Part shown: positions 1 to 7,919 of the stretch, one piece after another
Numbering within the stretch: the first letter of the stretch is position 1
How the letters are laid out: every line of letters starts with the position of its first letter
NCBI GenBank assembly: GCA_947175055.1
Contig: CAMWLJ010000007.1
Span: 1 to 60,210, forward strand
Reading direction: 5' to 3'
Source: an uncultured Lachnospiraceae bacterium
GTDB taxonomy: Bacteria; Bacillota; Clostridia; Lachnospirales; Lachnospiraceae
DNA: 60,210 nt
Made by a program: the position numbers and the translations under genes
The notes under the pieces: model-generated
The model's input: the letters and a program-made list of their open reading frames with translations, nothing else
What the model was told of the DNA's origin: nothing
The model's database searches: none

Positions 1-51
1 ACGCTCGATTATTTTGTTGTACTCCAAAACACGTAATACTTTACTATTCAT
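1..51 (-). CDS. mutS2: Endonuclease MutS2, N-terminal fragment (cut by window edge)
   Basis: Only the first 17 codons lie in the window, reading leftward from an ATG at 51: MNSKVLRVLEYNKIIER. This closely matches the usual N-terminus of clostridial MutS2 (M-N-x-K-x-L-x-x-L-E-[FY]-x-K-I-I-E), a MutS-like ATPase with a C-terminal Smr nuclease domain that acts on branched DNA or collided ribosomes. The domains that would prove it are outside the window, so the call rests on this short match. It lies 24 bp downstream of the Uma2-family gene on the same strand and may be co-transcribed with it. Confidence 0.55.
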   Translation of the reverse strand, partial: MNSKVLRVLEYNKIIER

Positions 52-75
52 GATACTTCTCAATCCTTATCAGGG

Positions 76-633
76 TTAATCAAGCCCCTCAAAAATATCC
101 TCCAGTTTCATTTTAATATGCGGAAATGCTTTGAGACATATCTCAGTCTCCGCGTTGTAATGCTCATCCTCTCTGTCACTCTGCAACATATAACTCTGTT
201 CCAGGACATATCTGCCTTCCGACAGGTAATAAATTTCGATAAAGCCCTGCGGTGACACGATCCAATACTCCTCCACACCCGCCGCCTCATAGATGTCTTT
301 CTTCTCCGCCTTATCCTTCTTCGCTGTAGAAGGACTCAGCGTTTCGACGATAAACTTAGGAACGCCGCTGTATGATCCACCCTTTAAATGGTTACGGTCA
401 CAGATCACCATGATGTCCGGACACACATAGTCATCATTCACCTCCGGATGATACTTGAAATCAAGGTTCTCCATGAAGACCAGGCAAAGACTGTTCTTTA
501 ATCCCTGCTTTATGATCGTATTAATATTATTATTGATAATCCCATGCCGATATCCCGGCGCCGGCAACATATCATAGAGCACTCCGTCTATTTTCTCGTC
601 TTTTCTGCGTTCAGATTCTGCCAGTCCCACCAT
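76..633 (-). CDS. Uma2-family (DUF820) PD-(D/E)XK nuclease-like protein
   Basis: This is a 185-aa protein with the Uma2 core: VCPDIMVICD (acidic PD position), then IVETLSPST with the family glutamate, and KKDIYEAAGVEEYWIVSP, the signature of the restriction-endonuclease-like fold. The open frame extends upstream to 702. I choose the ATG at 633 because it is preceded by AGGAAAGGAAGTGAC and the extra N-terminal residues are not family-like. Uma2 proteins are abundant but poorly understood, and nuclease activity is inferred from the fold only. No partner methylase or antitoxin is adjacent. Its upstream neighbour, the ClbS-like gene, is transcribed divergently. Confidence 0.8.
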   Translation of the reverse strand: MVGLAESERRKDEKIDGVLYDMLPAPGYRHGIINNNINTIIKQGLKNSLCLVFMENLDFKYHPEVNDDYVCPDIMVICDRNHLKGGSYSGVPKFIVETLSPSTAKKDKAEKKDIYEAAGVEEYWIVSPQGFIEIYYLSEGRYVLEQSYMLQSDREDEHYNAETEICLKAFPHIKMKLEDIFEGLD

Positions 634-728
634 GTCACTTCCTTTCCTGCAATAAATTGTAGCATACCATGATAAATTGCGAAAGACATATTTATCTGCC
701 ACAAAATATAAAGTCTGCCAATAAACCC

Positions 729-761
729 TGACATTAGGTGTCAGGATATGTGTGCTATCCT
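729..761 (+). promoter_or_regulatory. Operator/promoter copy 1 of the WYL-regulator motif
   Basis: The palindrome TGACA-TTAGG-TGTCA (729-743) is followed, after the 12 bases GGATATGTGTGC, by a -10-like TATCCT (756-761). The same layout recurs at 1507-1539 and 2452-2484. It sits about 70 bp before the ClbS-like start codon. No good -35 hexamer lies 17 bp before the -10, which hints at an activator-dependent promoter; that part is inference. Confidence 0.65.
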
Positions 762-832
762 TTCTTTAAAACAACCAATACGGCAGGCATTGCAAATGCA
801 AAACACATCAGAAAGACGGAGGTACAAACCTT

Positions 833-1372
833 ATGAGCAGACCAACTTCAAAAACGGACTTAATGGCCGCGGCAGCCGAAAATTATCAGAAACTGAACAC
901 CCTCATTGCCGGATTGACAGAGAAGGAACTTGCAGCCGAATTTGATTTCTCAGCGGATGAGAAGAAGAAGGAGGCACACTGGAAGCGCGATCAGAATCTC
1001 CGAGACGTCCTGATCCATCTGTATGAGTGGCATCAGCTTCTCTTAAACTGGGTACAGGCCAACCGGAACGGAGAGGAGAAGCCTTTCCTTCCCCGGCCCT
1101 ACAACTGGAAAACCTACGGTGAGATGAATGTCTTCTTCTGGAAAAAGCATCAGAATACCTCATTGGAAGAGGCAAAAGAGATGCTTGAGCAAAGCCACAG
1201 AGCAGTCATGCAGCTGGCGGAAACCTTCTCCAATGAGGAGTTATTTACGAAAGGCGTCTACAAATGGGTGGGTGGAAGCACATTGGGATCCTACTTTGTC
1301 AGCAATACATCCAGCCATTATGACTGGGCCATGAAAAAGCTGAAGGCGCATATCAAAAACTGCAAGAGGTAG
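833..1372 (+). CDS. ClbS/DfsB-family four-helix protein (DUF1706)
   Basis: This 179-aa protein matches the ClbS/DfsB family over its full length: N-terminal SRPTSKTDLMAAAAENYQKL, a middle RDVLIHLYEWHQLLLNWV helix, LPRPYNWKTYGEMN, and C-terminal SHYDWAMKKLKAHIK. In Escherichia coli ClbS is the self-protection protein of the colibactin pathway and hydrolyses the cyclopropane warhead; most other members have no known substrate. GGAGGT at 818-823 sits 9 bases before the ATG. No colibactin-type synthase is nearby, so a role in protection against a foreign electrophile is possible but unproven. It shares an operator motif with the regulator gene that follows. Confidence 0.85.
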   Translation: MSRPTSKTDLMAAAAENYQKLNTLIAGLTEKELAAEFDFSADEKKKEAHWKRDQNLRDVLIHLYEWHQLLLNWVQANRNGEEKPFLPRPYNWKTYGEMNVFFWKKHQNTSLEEAKEMLEQSHRAVMQLAETFSNEELFTKGVYKWVGGSTLGSYFVSNTSSHYDWAMKKLKAHIKNCKR

Positions 1373-1506
1373 CATCACACTCTCATTGACCCAGCGCCGC
1401 ATAAAGAATCGCGCCCTACGATCCCGAACCTGTCATATATTGTACACCTATGATTCCATCGCCTTTTCTGTCTTACATATATCAGTCTCCTGAAAATATC
1501 AAAACT

Positions 1507-1539
1507 TGCCAGGCCATGTCAGGATTTTTCTGGTATTCT
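1507..1539 (+). promoter_or_regulatory. Operator/promoter copy 2 (regulator's own)
   Basis: TGCCA-GGCCA-TGTCA (1507-1521), then 12 bases, then -10-like TATTCT (1534-1539). The spacing is identical to copies 1 and 3. It is about 20 bp before the regulator's ATG, so the regulator probably controls itself. Confidence 0.6.
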
Positions 1540-1557
1540 ATAATGGGAGGTGAGACA

Positions 1558-2454
1558 ATGTCAGACAGCCGTTTATTCAAAGTTTTATATTATCTTTTAG
1601 ACAAGGGACACGCTACGGCTCCTGAATTAGCTGCCGAATTTGAAGTTTCCCCAAGGACCATTTATCGTGACGTGGAAGCGCTAAGCGGTGCAGGCATTCC
1701 GATCTATGCCGAAACAGGAAGAAATGGGGGAATCTACTTATTGCAGGATTTTATTCTGGATCGGACAATATTATCCGAACAAGAAAAGCAGGATGTTCTT
1801 ACAGCGATCCAAAGCATTCTGGCTACAGGCTATATGGGCGGAAAGGAGATTCTGACAAAATTATCAGCGCTTTTCAACGTCAATACAGGAAACTGGCTTG
1901 AAGTAGATTTTTCTCGCTGGGGAAAATGTGCTTTTGATAACTCGAAATTTGAAAAATTAAAAACAGCAGTCATTCAGTGTAAAGAAATAAAGATCGTCTA
2001 TGAAAATACGAAGAGCGAAAGAAGTACACGAATCGTCCAGCCATTAAAACTGTCTTATAAATCAAAAGAATGGTATCTGAAAGCGTTTTGCACGGAAAGG
2101 CAGGATTTCCGGATATTCAAATTAAACCGCATAGTAGAGTTGGAATTATCAGAGAATACATTTATGCCAAGACCATATCCGGAGCAAACAAATGATCTGC
2201 AAAAGATGTGCTCCCGGATCGTCCTTCTGTTTTCAAAAGAAATGGCGTATCGTGTTTATGATGAATTTGACGAAACGCAAATCGAATATCAGGAAAACGG
2301 CGATCTGGTCGCCCGTGCTGAAATGCCAATTGATACATGGCTGATTGGTTATCTGCTTTCATTCGGGGCGCATGTTGAAATCATTGAACCAACCTGCCTG
2401 AAAGCTGTTTTAGCTGCACAGGCACAGGAAATCTATAAGAAAAATATATCTTGA
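1558..2454 (+). CDS. WYL-domain (YafY-like) transcriptional regulator
   Basis: This is a 298-aa regulator with an N-terminal HTH_11 domain (LFKVLYYLLDKGHATAPELAAEFEVSPRTIYRDVEAL, residues about 5-41), a linker ending ETGRNGGIYLLQDF, and a C-terminal WYL domain containing KEWYLKAFCTERQDFRIFKLNRI. WYL domains are thought to sense ligands. The open frame extends to 1450, but the ATG at 1558 has GGGAGGTGA directly before it and follows the probable -10 box, so I start there. Its stop codon lies inside operator copy 3. The flanking ClbS-like and GyrI-like genes carry the same operator and are the likely targets. Confidence 0.85.
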   Translation: MSDSRLFKVLYYLLDKGHATAPELAAEFEVSPRTIYRDVEALSGAGIPIYAETGRNGGIYLLQDFILDRTILSEQEKQDVLTAIQSILATGYMGGKEILTKLSALFNVNTGNWLEVDFSRWGKCAFDNSKFEKLKTAVIQCKEIKIVYENTKSERSTRIVQPLKLSYKSKEWYLKAFCTERQDFRIFKLNRIVELELSENTFMPRPYPEQTNDLQKMCSRIVLLFSKEMAYRVYDEFDETQIEYQENGDLVARAEMPIDTWLIGYLLSFGAHVEIIEPTCLKAVLAAQAQEIYKKNIS

Positions 2455-2484
2455 CATAGGGTGTCAGGATATATGTGTTATACT
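2452..2484 (+). promoter_or_regulatory. Operator/promoter copy 3 (before the GyrI-like gene)
   Basis: TGACA-TAGGG-TGTCA (2452-2466), then GGATATATGTGT, then TATACT (2479-2484). The regulator's TGA stop (2452-2454) is the first part of the palindrome. A second reading, with TTGACA at 2451 as a -35, would need a 22-bp spacer, which is too long for an ordinary promoter. Confidence 0.65.
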
Positions 2485-2518
2485 TATAGTAATTTTGATA
2501 AGATTGGAGGAATCGATA

Positions 2519-2953
2519 ATGCAAAGTGTAAGAATTTATGAAATACCCGCCTGTAAAATGGTTTCTTCCGGAACAGGTATGTTCGGAGAGGGAAAGTTCA
2601 ATCTGTTTGACGAATGGTTATCTTCGCAGGAACGCGGTCTGTTTCCAAAAGATTTCCTATATTGAGCAGGAGAGGGTTTTGTCTGGCTGTATATGTATGA
2701 AGATGGCATGAATGTTCCGGACGAATTTGAAATCATAGACTTCCCGGGCGGCCTTTATGCCGTAGCAACCGACATAGATCAAAAGACAGATAAGGAGCGT
2801 ATGGACACGGAGATCGATCAGTTTCTAAACGGGAACGGATTTGAGCGTGACGCATCACGTTCGGAACTGGGAAATATCATTACGTCACCCCTTGCGAAGA
2901 AAATAATGGGGAATGAGCAGATGGACTATTATATTCCGGTTAAAGCAAAATAA
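2519..2953 (+). pseudogene. GyrI-like small-molecule-binding protein, interrupted by in-frame TGA
   Basis: The reading frame starts at an ATG with GGAGG 8 bases upstream, runs 48 codons to ...FPKDFLY, meets TGA at 2663-2665, and continues in the same frame with AGEGFVWLYMYEDGMNVPDEF through to the stop at 2953. Both halves read as one GyrI-like or AraC-effector-binding domain of about 144 aa, so this is a single-base nonsense change (TGG to TGA would restore Trp) or a sequencing error, not a frameshift. The downstream half could restart at ATG 2693 but has no evident ribosome site. The gene carries operator copy 3 and was probably induced by the WYL regulator. Confidence 0.75.
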
Positions 2954-3073
2954 ATCCCGGTTTTTTGAATGAATCAAATACCCCGCTGCAGTCGCTAAAT
3001 GTCTGCAAGCAGCCACTTGGCTCGTTGCTCGCGGGAATAAAAACCAAGCGCAGCCGGGATCCGGAGGGTGATC

Positions 3074-3484
3074 ATGTACGAGAGAATGCTAAATAAGCAA
3101 GTTATTCCAACCGCAGAGGAAATGACCGCGTATTGTGCAGAAAATGCGGAACGTTTTTCCATGATAAACGATTGGCTGGCAACTACTTTTCACACGGAAC
3201 AGAAAGTGGTTTTCCCTTATGGCAATAAATACGGCTGGGGAATAGGACATTATAAAAAGAAAAAGCTTATGTGTAATATCTTTGCGGAAGCCGGTGCATT
3301 TACCGTTATGATGAGATTATCAGATGTACAATATGGAACGGTTTATGGGGAACTGAAAAAGTACACTCAGGAACATATTGACAATAAATATCCTTGTGGC
3401 GATGGCGGCTGGATCCATTATCGGGTTATCTGCCAGGAACATTATGAAGATATTAAGAAACTGTTAGAGGTAAAATGCTTGTGA
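3074..3484 (+). CDS. DUF3788 family protein
   Basis: This is a 136-aa soluble protein resembling DUF3788: a conserved N-terminus (MLNKQVIPTAEEMTAY), a central WLATTFHTEQKVVFPYGNKYGWGIGHYKKKKLMCNIF stretch, and a C-terminal GDGGWIHYRV. The function of the family is unknown; the fold may belong to small ligand-binding proteins. A GTG at 3068 is in frame, but it is too close to GGAGGG (3063-3068), so the ATG at 3074 is preferred. It lies among decayed genes and may be a surviving passenger of the island. Confidence 0.7.
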   Translation: MYERMLNKQVIPTAEEMTAYCAENAERFSMINDWLATTFHTEQKVVFPYGNKYGWGIGHYKKKKLMCNIFAEAGAFTVMMRLSDVQYGTVYGELKKYTQEHIDNKYPCGDGGWIHYRVICQEHYEDIKKLLEVKCL

Positions 3485-3524
3485 CAATCAGTCCTGCCAG
3501 AATTGAAACAGGAGGAAGGATACA

Positions 3525-3770
3525 ATGAATATACAACATCCGCAGGAAACTATTACTAAAACGTATGACTACAAGGGAATTATTGTTGAGTTGGTCGAAT
3601 GGAGCGACACTGTCTGGTGCGGAAAAGTCGGCTATGCAGACAATCATACCGATGAACCGAATGTCGAAAAGATCATGGAGGATTTCATGTCTGTCTCTGC
3701 CATACCGGACAGCCGTGAAGATAATTGGGATATCTGCATGAGTCTGAATTATCTTTCAGACGAACGGCCA
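3525..3770 (+). pseudogene. Effector-binding-domain protein remnant (5' part only)
   Basis: An ATG with AGGAGGAAGG upstream opens a frame reading MNIQHPQETITKTYDYKGII, then WSDTVWCGKVGYADNHTDEP and WDICMSLNYLSDERP. From memory this resembles the first half of AraC-type effector-binding (GyrI-like) domain proteins. After about codon 82 the frame passes into unrelated DNA that belongs to a HAD hydrolase in another frame, and it ends at 3866 with a basic nonsense tail. It is therefore a truncated gene joined to another at about 3770. Confidence 0.5.
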
Positions 3771-3771
3771 A

Positions 3772-4011
3772 CCGGCCGGCAGCGGCAAGGGAATCGGCGT
3801 GGAGAAGATCCTCGCCCATTTCCATCTGGACAGGCCGCAGGCTCTGGCCTTCGGCGACGGCAATAATGACTTGGAGATGCTGCAGGCAGTAGGCCGCGGC
3901 GTTGCCATGGGAAATGCCTCGGCACAGCTTAAGGAGGCCGCGAACGATGTGTGCGGCCATGTGGCCGACAACGGTATCTATCATTACTGCGCCGCTCATG
4001 GTTTATTATAG
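3772..4011 (+). pseudogene. Cof-type HAD phosphatase, C-terminal remnant
   Basis: Reading from about 3775 the frame gives AGSGKGIGVEKILAHFHLD, then ALAFGDGNNDLEMLQ and GVAMGNASAQLKEAANDVCG, ending IYHYCAAHGLL. GDGNND is HAD motif IV, and GVAMGNA is typical of the Cof/YkrA type of sugar-phosphate phosphatase. The first two thirds of the enzyme (motifs I-III and cap) are absent, so it cannot be functional. A GTG at 3799 could start an 70-aa peptide, but this is only the remnant. The sequence before it comes from a different gene. Confidence 0.75.
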
Positions 4012-4111
4012 TTAACGGCATTAGAAATTTCGTTTACTATATATCCTCACGGCTGATGAAATCCACAGCTTTGTGTAACCTTATGAAAAAGTATCCACAC
4101 TCTTTCGTTTA

Positions 4112-4120
4112 TGGTATAAT
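4112..4120 (+). promoter_or_regulatory. Extended -10 promoter of the orphan histidine kinase
   Basis: TGG-TATAAT (4112-4120) is a perfect -10 with an extended TGn motif, 31 bp before the kinase ATG at 4151. The -35 region is poor, which is usual for extended -10 promoters. Confidence 0.5.
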
Positions 4121-4150
4121 CTCGTAAGAAAGAAGAATGCGAGGTTCCCC

Positions 4151-5575
4151 ATGCGAAAGACCCTATATCTCAAATTAATACTTGCCTATATCATCTTCGG
4201 CCTGTTCGGTTTCGTGGTAGTGGCTACCTTCGTGGCCAATATGACGTTGGATCATCTGAAAAAAGAGCAGTCGGAAGCCCTCTACCGCGAGGCTACCTTT
4301 ATTGCCAACACCTACGCCACCGATCTGTACAAGAATGAGATCTCACTGGAAGCCGTCAAAGCACAGCTGGATGCGCTGGATGCTTACACGAATGCCATAC
4401 TCTGGATCATCAACCCGTCAGGCCGTCTTGTCCTGGATTCTTCTGCTCCGCTGGATCTGGAAAACGAGATAGTCATCGAGAATTTCGATTCCACGGTCAC
4501 TGCAGGCTCCAACTACGTTGTGGGAAATTTCTTCAATACATTTGAAGAAGACATGCTGAGCGTCTTCGCACCCATCACGGCCGACTATAAAGTCAAGGGC
4601 TACGTTGTGATCCACATGCCCATGGGTATCATACAGATGGAAGCCAACAGCCTGCTCACCATCTCTTACCTGATGCTGTTGATCCTATTCTTGCTGTCCT
4701 TGATCATTCTCATCTTTTTCACAGAGATCGTCTATATCCCACTGCGTAAGATCACGGAAGCGACGGAGCAGTATGCCAGCGGCAACATGCACTATGAGTT
4801 TAGTGTGGAAAGTGAAGACGAGATGGGATATCTGGCCGCCACACTGTCTTACATGGCCAGTGAGATCGCCCGCTCCGAAGACGACCAGAAGAAATTCGTG
4901 GCCAACGTATCCCACGATTTCCGCTCTCCGCTCACTTCCATCAATGGATATCTGGAAGCTATGATAGACGGCACGATCCCCCCGGAAATGCATGAGAAAT
5001 ATCTGTCCATCCTGTTAAACGAGACAGAGCGCCTGACCAAGCTGACCAACAGCCTACTGACGCTCAATAACCTGAATACCAAGGGAATCATGCTCAACAA
5101 ATCCGATTTCGACATCAACAATGTGATCCGCAATGTGGCTGCCTCCTTTGAAGGCACCTGCCGTGAGCGGACCATCGCCATTGAACTGGTACTGACCGGC
5201 GACGAAATGTATGTGTTCGCCGATATAGATAAAATCCAGCAGGTTCTCTATAACCTGCTGGACAATGCGATCAAATTCAGCCACCATGATTCCATCATCA
5301 AAATGGAGACTACGGAAAGGCACAACAAAATCTTCGTCAGCGTAAAGGATTCCGGTATCGGCATCCCGAAAGACGACCTGAAGCTGATCTGGGACCGCTT
5401 CTACAAATCCGACCTGTCACGCGGTAAAGACAAGAAAGGCACCGGACTGGGCCTCTCCATCACCAAGGAGATCATCCGCTCCCACGGCGAGAATATCAAC
5501 GTGATCAGCACGGAAGGCGTGGGCACGGAATTTATCTTCTCTCTTCCGAAGTCGGATGTAGAGGATGACGATTAG
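4151..5575 (+). CDS. Membrane sensor histidine kinase, orphan
   Basis: This is a 474-aa two-transmembrane kinase: TM1 at about residues 8-32, an extracellular sensor to about 170, TM2 (LLTISYLMLLILFLLSLIIL), and a HAMP linker. The HisKA box is FVANVSHDFRSPLTSINGY with the phospho-accepting His at residue 255, and the HATPase has N box LLDNAIKFS, G1 DSGIGIPKDD and G2 GTGLGLSITKE. No response regulator is adjacent; the gene upstream is a truncated HAD, so a partner may have been lost in the same rearrangement, or it may signal through a distant regulator. Its last 44 bp overlap the 3' end of trmL on the other strand. Confidence 0.9.
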   Translation: MRKTLYLKLILAYIIFGLFGFVVVATFVANMTLDHLKKEQSEALYREATFIANTYATDLYKNEISLEAVKAQLDALDAYTNAILWIINPSGRLVLDSSAPLDLENEIVIENFDSTVTAGSNYVVGNFFNTFEEDMLSVFAPITADYKVKGYVVIHMPMGIIQMEANSLLTISYLMLLILFLLSLIILIFFTEIVYIPLRKITEATEQYASGNMHYEFSVESEDEMGYLAATLSYMASEIARSEDDQKKFVANVSHDFRSPLTSINGYLEAMIDGTIPPEMHEKYLSILLNETERLTKLTNSLLTLNNLNTKGIMLNKSDFDINNVIRNVAASFEGTCRERTIAIELVLTGDEMYVFADIDKIQQVLYNLLDNAIKFSHHDSIIKMETTERHNKIFVSVKDSGIGIPKDDLKLIWDRFYKSDLSRGKDKKGTGLGLSITKEIIRSHGENINVISTEGVGTEFIFSLPKSDVEDDD

Positions 5576-6062
5576 TCCACTGCAGCCGGTGCAGCTCTCC
5601 TTCTGTCTGCATGCCGTGAAAATGATTCTGCCGCAGCGCCTCATACAACACGATCGCCACGGAATTCGACAGATTCAAAGACCGAATCTGATCCAGCATG
5701 GGAATACGAATGCAAGTCTCCTCATTTTCAAGCAGGATCTCCTCCGGTATGCCGCCGCTCTCCTTACCAAACATGATATAATCATCCGGCGCAAAATCCA
5801 CATCCGTATAGACTCTTCTGGCCTTGGTAGTAGCCATCCAGATTCTGGCCTGAGGATGCATCTGCTTGAATTCCACGTAATTCATATAGCGGGTGACATC
5901 CAAATGTTCCCAATAATCCATGCCCGAGCGTTTGATAGACTTCTCATCTAACCGAAAACCCAGCGGTTCGATCAGGTGGAGGCTCGTACCTGTTGCTACA
6001 CAAGTACGGCCAATATTCCCCGTATTTGCCGGAATCTCCGGCTGATGTAATATGATATGCAT
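5532..6062 (-). CDS. trmL: tRNA (cytidine(34)-2'-O)-methyltransferase TrmL
   Basis: This SPOUT methyltransferase methylates the ribose of the wobble nucleotide in leucine tRNAs. The 176-aa protein begins MHIILHQPEIPANTGNIGRT and carries the SAM-knot motifs MFGKESGGIPEEIL and IPMLDQIRSLNLSNSVAIVLYE, all typical of TrmL/YibK. Of several in-frame starts I choose the ATG at 6062 because GGGGG lies 5 bases upstream; 6065 is the alternative. The C-terminal residues (HPTSEERR) are encoded antisense to the end of the histidine kinase gene, a 44-bp tail-to-tail overlap. Confidence 0.9.
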   Translation of the reverse strand: MHIILHQPEIPANTGNIGRTCVATGTSLHLIEPLGFRLDEKSIKRSGMDYWEHLDVTRYMNYVEFKQMHPQARIWMATTKARRVYTDVDFAPDDYIMFGKESGGIPEEILLENEETCIRIPMLDQIRSLNLSNSVAIVLYEALRQNHFHGMQTEGELHRLQWTNRHPLHPTSEERR

Positions 6063-6215
6063 CATTACCCCCATACAGAAACCGCCATCGTTCTTCCACA
6101 TGGCGGTTCCTGCTTTAATCTCCCAATAGCTGTTCTGCAGCCTGCTCCATACTCCGAAAGTCCCACCATCTCTGCCTTGCTAAAGACTCCGGCGGTCTGT
6201 GCTGCTGCCTGTATT

Positions 6216-7385
6216 TTACTTCTCTGCCCGCAGCCTCTCCACAAAAGCCGCCAGCTTCCCGATCGCAACTTTCAGACTGTCCAAAGAATACGCATAGGAA
6301 ATCCTAAGATATCCTTCTCCACAGTCGCCAAATGCCGTCCCCGGCACCACAGCCACCTTCTCTTCCGCCAGGAATCTGCCCGCAAACTCGTCACTGGTCA
6401 TGCCAAACTCCTTAATGCACGGAAACACATAGAACGCTCCGAAAGGCTCAAAACATTCCAGACCCATCTCCTGAAAAGCATTCATCAAATAACGTCTTCT
6501 CTGGTTATAGGCCATCCGCATCTCCTTCACGTCATCATCCCCGTTGCGCAGTGCCTCCACTGCCGCATACTGACTCGTTGTCGGCGCGCACATGATGGCA
6601 TATTGATGAATCTTCGTCATCTGCTCCACGATCTCCCGCGGCCCGCAGGCATAACCCAGTCTCCATCCGGTCATAGCAAATGCCTTTGAGAAACCGTTGA
6701 TCAGGATCGTCCGCTCCTGCATACCCTCGATCTCCACGATCGAAACATGCTTCTCCTTATAGGTAAGTTCCGCATAGATCTCATCGGATATGACAAAGAT
6801 ATCGTGCCTGCGGATCACCTCCGCGATTGCCTCCAGATCCTTTCGCTCCATGATCGCTCCCGTAGGATTGTTCGGGAAAGGCAGGATCAGTACCTTCGTC
6901 TTATCTGTGATGGCGTCTTCCAGCTCCTGCGCCGTCAGACGGAACTCATTCTCTCCTTTTAACTCGATGATCACCGGCACACCGCCAGCCAACACCGCAC
7001 AGGGCTCATAGGAAACATAACTGGGCTGCGGAATCAGCACCTCTTCTCCCGGATTGATCATCGCACGTAGACCGACGTCGATCGCTTCCGAACCACCCAC
7101 CGTGACCAGCACTTCATGATTCGGGTCATATGTAACACCCTGTTTCCTCTTCGTATAATGGCAGATTTCTTCTTTCAATTCCTTCAAACCGGAGTTTGAT
7201 GTATAGAAGGTACGCCCCTTTTCCAGAGAATAAATGCCCTCGTCCCGGATATGCCACGGTGTATCGAAATCCGGTTCCCCGACACCCAGGGAGATCGCAT
7301 CCTTCATCTCAGTCACAATATCGAAGAATTTGCGAATCCCGGACGGTTTGATCTCTACTATCTTATCAGCTAACGGATTTCTCAC
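6216..7385 (-). CDS. Class I/II PLP-dependent aminotransferase
   Basis: This is a 389-aa fold-type I aminotransferase. It has SLGVGEPDFDTP near the N-terminus, PNNPTGAI, VISDEIYAEL (Asp/Tyr pairing with PLP) and the Schiff-base lysine in NGFSKAFAMTGWRLGYA. It resembles the aspartate/aromatic-type enzymes that clostridia keep with an Lrp-type regulator; substrate not determinable. It starts with GTG at 7385, overlapping the TGA of the Lrp gene (GTGA) with AAGGTGA five bases upstream, so translation of the two is coupled. Confidence 0.9.
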   Translation of the reverse strand: MRNPLADKIVEIKPSGIRKFFDIVTEMKDAISLGVGEPDFDTPWHIRDEGIYSLEKGRTFYTSNSGLKELKEEICHYTKRKQGVTYDPNHEVLVTVGGSEAIDVGLRAMINPGEEVLIPQPSYVSYEPCAVLAGGVPVIIELKGENEFRLTAQELEDAITDKTKVLILPFPNNPTGAIMERKDLEAIAEVIRRHDIFVISDEIYAELTYKEKHVSIVEIEGMQERTILINGFSKAFAMTGWRLGYACGPREIVEQMTKIHQYAIMCAPTTSQYAAVEALRNGDDDVKEMRMAYNQRRRYLMNAFQEMGLECFEPFGAFYVFPCIKEFGMTSDEFAGRFLAEEKVAVVPGTAFGDCGEGYLRISYAYSLDSLKVAIGKLAAFVERLRAEK

Positions 7386-7864
7386 GGTGTCACCTTCTCT
7401 CTTGTATCCTCGTATTTTTTCGTCAGAACCGTTCCATGATCCTTATACTTTTTGAGGATGAAATGCGTCGCCGTGCTCAGCACGGATTCAAGCGTAGACA
7501 GCTTATCCGATACAAAGCCCGAAATCTGTTTCAGAGATTTCCCCTCCAATGTCACCAGCAGATCATAACCACCGGAGATCAGATACACCGAATTCACTTC
7601 CGGATATTTATAGATTCTCTCTGCGATCTTATCAAAACCCTGTCCTCGCTGGGGTGTCACACGCACCTCGATCAGCGCCGACACTTTCTCTATGGAAGTC
7701 TTCTCCCAATCGATCATCGTATGATAGCCGCAGATAATCCCCTCTGCTTCCAATGCAGCCAGTTCATTTACCACATCTATCTCTTCCACACCCAAGATGA
7801 CTGCCAGCTCCTTTAAATCGATCCGGCTGTTTCTCTCCACGATCGCCAATAATTCTTCTCTCAT
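7382..7864 (-). CDS. Lrp/AsnC family transcriptional regulator
   Basis: This 160-aa protein has an N-terminal winged helix (ELLAIVERNSRIDLKELAVILG) and a C-terminal RAM ligand-binding domain (VSALIEVRVTPQRGQGFDKI ... VYLISGGYDLLVTLEG). It starts at ATG 7864 with GGAGGA four bases upstream; the longer frame to 7891 has no ribosome site. The four-base overlap with the aminotransferase suggests it senses an amino acid and controls that operon. Confidence 0.88.
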   Translation of the reverse strand: MREELLAIVERNSRIDLKELAVILGVEEIDVVNELAALEAEGIICGYHTMIDWEKTSIEKVSALIEVRVTPQRGQGFDKIAERIYKYPEVNSVYLISGGYDLLVTLEGKSLKQISGFVSDKLSTLESVLSTATHFILKKYKDHGTVLTKKYEDTREKVTP

Positions 7865-7919
7865 AATCTCCTCCATTTCTGCGCTGTTCATAGTCTTTGT
7901 CCAAACTGCGCTGATATCA

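Noticed and set aside
2663-2665. TGA as a selenocysteine codon in the GyrI-like gene
   Set aside because: There is no selenocysteine-type hairpin apparent after it, GyrI-like proteins are not known selenoproteins, and a simple Trp-to-stop change explains it.
6057-6689. Plus-strand open frame of 210 codons
   Set aside because: It is antisense to the aminotransferase, has no ribosome site and a His/Arg/Leu-rich composition typical of shadow frames.
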